This document shows positions 59,026 to 64,000 of a stretch of 64,000 bases of DNA, piece after piece. The first letter of the stretch is position 1. Each line of letters starts with the position of its first letter. Source of the DNA: Nibrella saemangeumensis (GTDB lineage: Bacteria > Bacteroidota > Bacteroidia > Cytophagales > Spirosomataceae); assembly GCF_039541915.1 (NCBI RefSeq), contig NZ_BAABHD010000081.1, positions 1 through 64,000 on the forward strand, written 5' to 3'. The position numbers and the translations under genes were made by a program. The notes under the pieces are model-generated. The model worked only from the letters and a program-made list of their open reading frames with translations, was not told where the DNA came from and ran no database searches.

Positions 59026-61215
59026 ATGCGCGCTCCCCTCGTTTGCACCGTCTTGCTTTGTTTGTGGGTTGCTAATGTTACCCTCGGTCAGGCACAAACC
59101 AATTTACCCAGGTTGAGCAGCGACCTGGCGAAGAAGTTCACCACCAAAGACACGCTATTTAAAGAACCTTATGTGGATGTAGATGAGTGGCGGGATAAAC
59201 CCGTTCGTCATCGATACGTACACGGTGGCTTCAGGAACATAAACGCCCGTTTCTCTTTTTACTTCCCCCCGAAAGAACAATACCAGGGCCGCTTTTTTCA
59301 ATACATTACCCCTTTCCCCGATAATGAAACCCTGTCACAGGGTGCCTCCGGCGAAGAAGACAAAATTGGCTTTGCGGTTACCCACGGCTCTTATTTCATT
59401 GAAACTAACGGGGGCGGGCGAGTAGACTTTGCCAGACCAGAATCGAAAGACCCTACCATTGGGGCCTACCGGGTGAATGCGGCTGCCGCGGAGTTCTCCA
59501 GAATCGTAGCCTTGCAGATCTACGCTGGTAAGCGTCCGTATGGCTATGCCTTTGGGGGCAGCGGAGGTGCTTATCGGACCGTTGGCAGCATCGAAAATAC
59601 CGAAGGCGTATGGGATGGCGTTGTGCCGTATGTATTAGGTTCACCGATGGCGATCCCCAACGTGTTCACGGTCCGGATGCACGCCATGCGGGTGTTGAAA
59701 GACAAGTTTCCGCAGATTATTGATGCCCTGGAGCCGGGCGGTAGTGGCGACATGTACGCCGGACTGAACGCCGAAGAAAAGGAGGCCCTGCAGGAGGTAA
59801 CCCGCATGGGCTTTCCGCCGAAAGCCTGGTTCGGATACAAGAACATGGGTATTCATGGTTTTCTGGTGCTGTATCAGGGAGTGGTCCGGGCCGATCAAAA
59901 ATACTTTACTGAAGACTTCTGGAAGGTTCCCGGTTACCTGGGAGCCAATCCGCCGGCTTCGCTGCTAAAGGCCCGTATCCAACAGCCAAACAAGATCAAA
60001 GCGGGCATTTCTATTGACGAGGCCGTCAATCTGGGATTAACGAAGCCTATGTCGCCAACCGAGCGGGGCACGGCCGACGCTGCCTGGAAGGCCATGGGTG
60101 GGGTTGAAGGCGGGATGCCCGTTGCCTTTCAACTTACCGATATGCTGCCCGATCGCGGGACCGCCAATACTGATTTTCTGGGTGGAGACCTAATCATTAA
60201 GAGTGGTGCCGCTGCCGGTAAAACGCTGCAGATCACCAAAATTGCCGGGAATAACGTGGTGCTGGGTCCCGTTGATCCTACCGTGCTCGCCCTGGTTAAG
60301 CCGGGGGACGACGTACAGGTGGATAACTCTAATTTTCTGGCGGTTCAAACTTACCACCGGCACCAGATACCCGGTAAGGAATACTATGTGTACGATCAGT
60401 TCCGGGATAGTACTGGTAAACCCATATACCCCCAGCGGCCCATGTTGCTCGGACCGCTGTTTACGCGGGGGGCCGCTGGTGTCTTGCCGACGGGTAAGTT
60501 CAAAGGGAAGATGATTCTGCTGGAATCGCTTTGGGACCGGGAAGCCTTTGCGTGGCAGGCCGACTGGTATCGCTCCAAAGTCAAAGAGAACCTGGGGGAG
60601 CGTATAAACGATAACTTCCGACTTTGGTACACCGACCACGCCCTGCACGGTGATGTATCCATCGAGGATGACCCAACCCGCACCGTTAGCTACCTGGGGG
60701 TACTGCAACAGGCCCTGCTTGACCTGAGTGCGTGGGTTGAAAAAGGCATTGCGCCGGCCGCTACCACCAGCTACAAAATCGTGGACGGGCAGGTGATAGT
60801 TCCGCAGGCCGCCGATGAGCGCAACGGTATACAACCCGTTGTAACGGTGAAAGCCAACGGCGGCAAACGCGCCGATGTGAACGTAGGCCAATCCGTCACC
60901 TTTACGGCCGAAGTGGAAGTACCAAAAAATAGGGGTAAGGTCGTTGCAACTGCCTGGAATTTCGAGGGTCTTCCGGAAGACATCGGCAAGCTGTCCGGCT
61001 GGAATTTTGAGAACTCCACGGTTTACCCGGTTGCCGGTACCTTCACCCCTACCGATAAAACAGGGTCCCGTGTTACGCTAAAAACCACCTACACGTTCTC
61101 CAAACCCGGCACCTATTTCCCCACGCTGCGGGTAGCCGCGCAACGACAGGGAAATACTAAAACACCCTATACCCGTATACAGAACCTTGACCGGGTGCGG
61201 GTGGTGGTGAAGTAA
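59026..61215 (+). CDS. Large exported alpha/beta-hydrolase-like protein of unknown function with PKD-like C-terminus
   Basis: About 729 residues from ATG 59026, signal peptide ending LGQAQ. Near residue 179 is YAFGGSGGAYRTVGSI, a GxSxG nucleophile elbow with Ser179, and the surrounding pattern (RFFQYITPFPDNE, GFAVTHGSYFIETNGGG) is reminiscent of tannase/feruloyl-esterase-like hydrolases. A middle region of about 300 residues has no recognised domain; VQTYHRHQIPGKEYYVYDQF, WYTDHALHGDVSIEDDP hold possible catalytic His and Asp. The last ~120 residues are a PKD/Ig-like fold. I do not recognise a named family. A bidirectional terminator follows. Confidence 0.6.
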   Translation: MRAPLVCTVLLCLWVANVTLGQAQTNLPRLSSDLAKKFTTKDTLFKEPYVDVDEWRDKPVRHRYVHGGFRNINARFSFYFPPKEQYQGRFFQYITPFPDNETLSQGASGEEDKIGFAVTHGSYFIETNGGGRVDFARPESKDPTIGAYRVNAAAAEFSRIVALQIYAGKRPYGYAFGGSGGAYRTVGSIENTEGVWDGVVPYVLGSPMAIPNVFTVRMHAMRVLKDKFPQIIDALEPGGSGDMYAGLNAEEKEALQEVTRMGFPPKAWFGYKNMGIHGFLVLYQGVVRADQKYFTEDFWKVPGYLGANPPASLLKARIQQPNKIKAGISIDEAVNLGLTKPMSPTERGTADAAWKAMGGVEGGMPVAFQLTDMLPDRGTANTDFLGGDLIIKSGAAAGKTLQITKIAGNNVVLGPVDPTVLALVKPGDDVQVDNSNFLAVQTYHRHQIPGKEYYVYDQFRDSTGKPIYPQRPMLLGPLFTRGAAGVLPTGKFKGKMILLESLWDREAFAWQADWYRSKVKENLGERINDNFRLWYTDHALHGDVSIEDDPTRTVSYLGVLQQALLDLSAWVEKGIAPAATTSYKIVDGQVIVPQAADERNGIQPVVTVKANGGKRADVNVGQSVTFTAEVEVPKNRGKVVATAWNFEGLPEDIGKLSGWNFENSTVYPVAGTFTPTDKTGSRVTLKTTYTFSKPGTYFPTLRVAAQRQGNTKTPYTRIQNLDRVRVVVK

Positions 61216-61239
61216 TCAACCTAGTGAGCACCCATAACG

Positions 61240-61270
61240 AAAAAGGGCCGACACATTGCCGGCCCTTTTT
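61240..61270. terminator. Bidirectional intrinsic terminator
   Basis: Stem AAAAAGGGCCG (61240-61250) with CGGCCCTTTTT (61260-61270), T-runs on both sides. It ends the hydrolase gene and the convergent GlsB/YeaQ gene. Confidence 0.85.
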
Positions 61271-61293
61271 CATACATGTTTATCTCGATAATC

Positions 61294-61563
61294 TTACACA
61301 GTGCGTCTCGATCCCTTGATCAGGGCTGCGATACCTAACACAATACAGGCACCCACAAAAGCAGTCAGGATACGGTCCAGAATGCCACCGGCACCGGTGT
61401 CAAAAGCATTTCCAAAGATCCAGCCACCGATAAAGGCACCAACGATACCCAAAATGATCTCTGTAAGCAGAGAGAGCGAGAAGCGCTTAAACACGAGGTC
61501 GGCCAGCCAACCGGCAATGGCACCTACCAGAATTGTTACTAAGATTTCCATAACGTTTTTCAA
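61294..61563 (-). CDS. GlsB/YeaQ/YmgE-family small membrane protein
   Basis: An 89-residue protein with the family pattern: three hydrophobic helices with Gly-rich faces, ILVTILVGAIAGWLADLVFK, IILGIVGAFIGGWIFGNAF and FVGACIVLGIAALIKG. Proteins of this family are envelope stress-associated transglycosylase-associated (PF04226) membrane proteins of unknown mechanism. Length is normal. The upstream 285 bases to the esterase gene show nothing clear. Confidence 0.88.
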   Translation of the reverse strand: MKNVMEILVTILVGAIAGWLADLVFKRFSLSLLTEIILGIVGAFIGGWIFGNAFDTGAGGILDRILTAFVGACIVLGIAALIKGSRRTV

Positions 61564-61848
61564 AAGTTGAGTAATGTGTACTTATGCTTAATTTATTGCA
61601 AGTGCTACACCTGTAGCGTATCCCTGATCCAAAATGGCTTTCGCCTGCCAACTAAATAGCGAACATAATGCCAAAAAGCCAATCAGAGAAAACTAACTGA
61701 TAATCAGCCCCTAATAAAAAGAGCATCAACAAATAATCATGAGGAAATGTGGCAGGATTCCCCAATTCTGCTGCAAAGAACCCCCAGACAGGTCGATTTT
61801 GTGGTTGTGATGAGTAGCTGACCTTAACGCTGCGGTAAACGCCGGAAC

Positions 61849-63360
61849 TTACTCATAGCCATATTTGGCTAAAAAGTCTTTTCGCAAAGTGGCCACTTTT
61901 CCGGAAAAGCGTCTGTCATACCATATATAATGAGGAGCACTTTCAATTGGGTGAAATTCAAATTCGTTACCTGAATTTTTCATCGCTGCGGCAAACGCTG
62001 TGGCTGAAGCATACGCAACGCTTTGATCATTGGTGCCATGGAGTATCAGCATCGGCGGTAGTCCGTTTCGTAGCAGATGCTGAGGAGATATTTGTTTTAC
62101 TACGTTTTTATCGGCAAGCCCTTTTCTTATCCAATCCGTACTACTCTGGGTATATAAATCATACACACCAGCATTTACCAGCAGCAGGTTTGGTGTAGCG
62201 CTAAACGTAAAGTTATCGGTCCGTTCATTTACTTCTGTTGCCAAAGCCGTCGTTAGTACCAAATGCCCACCGGCCGAATTTCCCGAGGCTACAATCCGAT
62301 TGGTGTCGATGTTATACGCAGCCGCATTCATGCGCAGCCAGCGTATTGCGCTTCGGGCATCTTTTACTGCCTCAAACGGAGTGGTTTCATGCCTGTCGGC
62401 CACTCTGTATTCTACAGCAACAGCAACCCAGCCTCTCCTGGCATAGGTTGCGCAATTGTAAAAATCCCATTCGGGCGTACCCTCGGTCCAGCTGCCCCCA
62501 CTAAAATAAACCATGGCTGGCCTTTCCGTTTTTTGATACGCGGTATCTGGAAGAAAAATGTGAAGATCAAGGGTATAACTGTCGACTGTTTTGTACGCTG
62601 CAATCAAATGTCCCTTATAAGAACTTGCAGCTTCGGTATAAATACTGTCAATCGTTTTGCGGTAAGAGGCATTTTTGCAAGTAGCCAAAAATGACCGTAC
62701 TGCCCTGTCAGTATTTTTGCTTCCCCAGTTATCCAGGTGAGCCAACAGGTAATGATACTGCCAGTAATCGTTACACAGCTGGTTTGTAAAATACTTCGGA
62801 ATTAACGTCAGGTAGGCATCGAGTCGTTTGTTGTCCGATTTTCGGTATCTCGCTTTTTTCACTTCATTGGTAGACTGGTGCCTTAAAAAAGCCTCAACAT
62901 AACCCTGAAAATCTTTGCTTGCCAGTCTGTTGGGGTTATTAAAATCTCGTATATGTCGGTTTAATCTTGTCTGGATAGCTTTTGATAGTTGGACTTTATT
63001 GTCCGTATGATTTTCGTGAAAGTAAGGGTAGTCCAACAATAGTCTGTCAAAAAAGTAAGCGATATCTCTTTGTTCGTTGGGTACAAATTTTTTGTCCATT
63101 CTCTGAAATGCTTTAGCATATTTATTGACAACATGCATAAATGGCTGTTTTAACGAATCAATGACGTTGATAAACTTACGTTCGTGTAATGCGTAAATGG
63201 CCTGCCTTTCAGGATAAAAAGCTTTTGAAAAAGAATTGCTCACAAGTTTCATATCAGCCCGATACGCCTTGTGCAACGAGTCGGCGTATTGGGTATCCTG
63301 CCCAACGCAAGTCACCACCAGAAAAAAAAGAAACGTTGTCAGTAAAAGCTTTGTCATCAT
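61849..63360 (-). CDS. Exported alpha/beta-hydrolase (esterase) with long N-terminal domain
   Basis: About 503 residues from ATG 63360 (an ATG one codon later is also possible), signal peptide ending VTCVGQ. The C-terminal 230 residues are an esterase of the BD-FAE/lipase class: PAMVYFSGGSWTEGTPEW (oxyanion region, SGGS in place of HGGG), ASGNSAGGHLVLTTALA with the nucleophile Ser at about 362, LHGTNDQSVAYASA with the acidic residue and APHYIWYD with the His. The N-terminal ~250 residues have no recognised domain and are rich in Lys, Arg and Asn. The gene is more AT-rich than its neighbours. Substrate unknown. Confidence 0.78.
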   Translation of the reverse strand: MMTKLLLTTFLFFLVVTCVGQDTQYADSLHKAYRADMKLVSNSFSKAFYPERQAIYALHERKFINVIDSLKQPFMHVVNKYAKAFQRMDKKFVPNEQRDIAYFFDRLLLDYPYFHENHTDNKVQLSKAIQTRLNRHIRDFNNPNRLASKDFQGYVEAFLRHQSTNEVKKARYRKSDNKRLDAYLTLIPKYFTNQLCNDYWQYHYLLAHLDNWGSKNTDRAVRSFLATCKNASYRKTIDSIYTEAASSYKGHLIAAYKTVDSYTLDLHIFLPDTAYQKTERPAMVYFSGGSWTEGTPEWDFYNCATYARRGWVAVAVEYRVADRHETTPFEAVKDARSAIRWLRMNAAAYNIDTNRIVASGNSAGGHLVLTTALATEVNERTDNFTFSATPNLLLVNAGVYDLYTQSSTDWIRKGLADKNVVKQISPQHLLRNGLPPMLILHGTNDQSVAYASATAFAAAMKNSGNEFEFHPIESAPHYIWYDRRFSGKVATLRKDFLAKYGYE

Positions 63361-63510
63361 GACGATTAATGGTTTATTGCCGTTTCGCGTTTTGGTTCTG
63401 GCTACAGTCCGATTATATATATTTTGTCTTTCAATTCGGATTCTCTTTGTCTTTTTGTATCGGTCTTTTAAAATAAGCCGTTCCTCGCAAATATGCGAAG
63501 GTTTCATCAT

Positions 63511-63902
63511 ATTTTTTGCATTTATTTGTACTATTCCGCGAAACCACTAGAAATTCGCAGTAAAACTTATTTAGCAATTTTAGAGGCAGGGAAATACTGA
63601 AAAGCCTCGCCAGATCCTTTTGCCAATGCCTCTGCACCCGGTTTTGATACGTCCCTGTTGGTGAAGGCCGATACCCAAAATGTAGCTGACAGCAGATGGC
63701 GGGCTGACTATTACCTTTTGCTAATAGGTATTCCTACGTAGTACCACCAGGTTACAAGAATTCGTATATTGTCTTCAATTTGCTGTAGGCTACCACCTTA
63801 TCCGATAGTCCGCGCAACCGGCTCGCCCCCCATCGGCTAGTCAGAATCTATTATTTTTTAGTGCCTCGCTTCAGATGCGAACCTTCCTAAACTCCTAGTG
63901 CT
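63511..63902. other. Intergenic region between the esterase and the edge gene
   Basis: No coding frame, RNA gene or repeat was recognised. It includes AT-rich segments and the start region of the gene at 63903. Confidence 0.4.
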
Positions 63903-64000
63903 ATGGCCGAGAAACTTATTTATGAAAGCAAAAAATCAAAGATATACCTGGTAGACGATAATGAGTGGGGACAGCCGGTAGTCATGAAAATCCTCAATTA
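63903..64000 (+). CDS. Start of a kinase-like protein (truncated by window edge)
   Basis: ATG at 63903 opens a frame running to the end of the window: MAEKLIYESKKSKIYLVDD followed by NEWGQPVVMKILN. The VVMKIL string with an upstream KIYLVDD is like the Lys of the glycine-rich/VAIK region of serine/threonine protein kinase domains, as in large ATPase-kinase-histidine kinase fusion proteins of the Cytophagales. Only about 33 codons are visible. Confidence 0.5.
   Translation, partial: MAEKLIYESKKSKIYLVDDNEWGQPVVMKILN

Overview
The window looks like chromosome from a GC-moderate member of the Bacteroidota, most likely order Cytophagales, family Spirosomataceae (Spirosoma or a close relative). 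The basis is a SusC/SusD pair, a C-terminal type IX secretion sorting domain, a DUF1800/DUF1501 pair, seven-transmembrane AraC-type regulators, several start regions with a TAnnTTTG -7 box and no strong Shine-Dalgarno sequence, and dispersed intergenic palindromes of kinds I associate with this group. The genus is inference. No tRNA, rRNA, CRISPR array, integrase or transposase was found.

Layout. 0.1-1.8 kb: divergent pirin and acyl-ACP thioesterase. 1.9-11.5 kb: a starch locus with a membrane AraC regulator carrying two glycogen-binding-like modules, SusC, SusD, SusE and a GH13 alpha-amylase. 11.6-17.8 kb: metallo-beta-lactamase hydrolase, sorbosone-dehydrogenase-like lipoprotein, VOC protein, GAF protein, a serine hydrolase fused to a carbohydrate-binding module, a CBS-domain gene remnant and a carboxypeptidase-regulatory-domain protein. 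18.0-23.1 kb: an L-arabinose operon araB-araA-araD-mutarotase on the minus strand. 23.8-26.6 kb: an AT-rich insert with a GT-C-like membrane protein and two orphan small genes. 26.9-37.7 kb: LacI regulator, a histidine kinase remnant, the DUF1800/DUF1501 secreted pair, an intact sensor kinase, a sugar-dehydrogenase-like propeller, a mutarotase-fold protein, an SDR and a membrane protein. 37.7-39.9 kb: catalase and a ribosome hibernation factor. 40.1-43.6 kb: PfkB kinase plus AGE epimerase, then a fatty acid desaturase. 43.7-57.3 kb: a sugar/uronide catabolic region. 57.3-64.0 kb: tandem small secreted proteins, TetR regulator, an unassigned secreted hydrolase, a GlsB/YeaQ-type protein, an esterase and the start of a kinase-like gene cut by the window edge.

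How genes may work together. The starch locus can import and degrade maltodextrins, with its own membrane sensor at the 5' end. The arabinose operon converts arabinose to xylulose-5-phosphate. The 43.7-57.3 kb region combines a GH88-type unsaturated glucuronyl hydrolase, an exported GH2 enzyme with the NxK signature of beta-glucuronidases, an MFS transporter, two Gfo/Idh/MocA oxidoreductases, a TIM-barrel isomerase, an SDR, a catalytically dead Nudix regulator and a very large ThuA/sugar dehydrogenase/cytochrome c fusion. A perfect palindrome lies between two face-away TACCTTTG boxes in the GH2/ThuA intergenic region. I regard this as the best candidate for an uncharacterised system (glucuronide or related glycoside use without SusCD). 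The substrate and the regulator-operator link are inference.

Limits: all calls come from reading the sequence. No database search, alignment, GC calculation or structure prediction was run.
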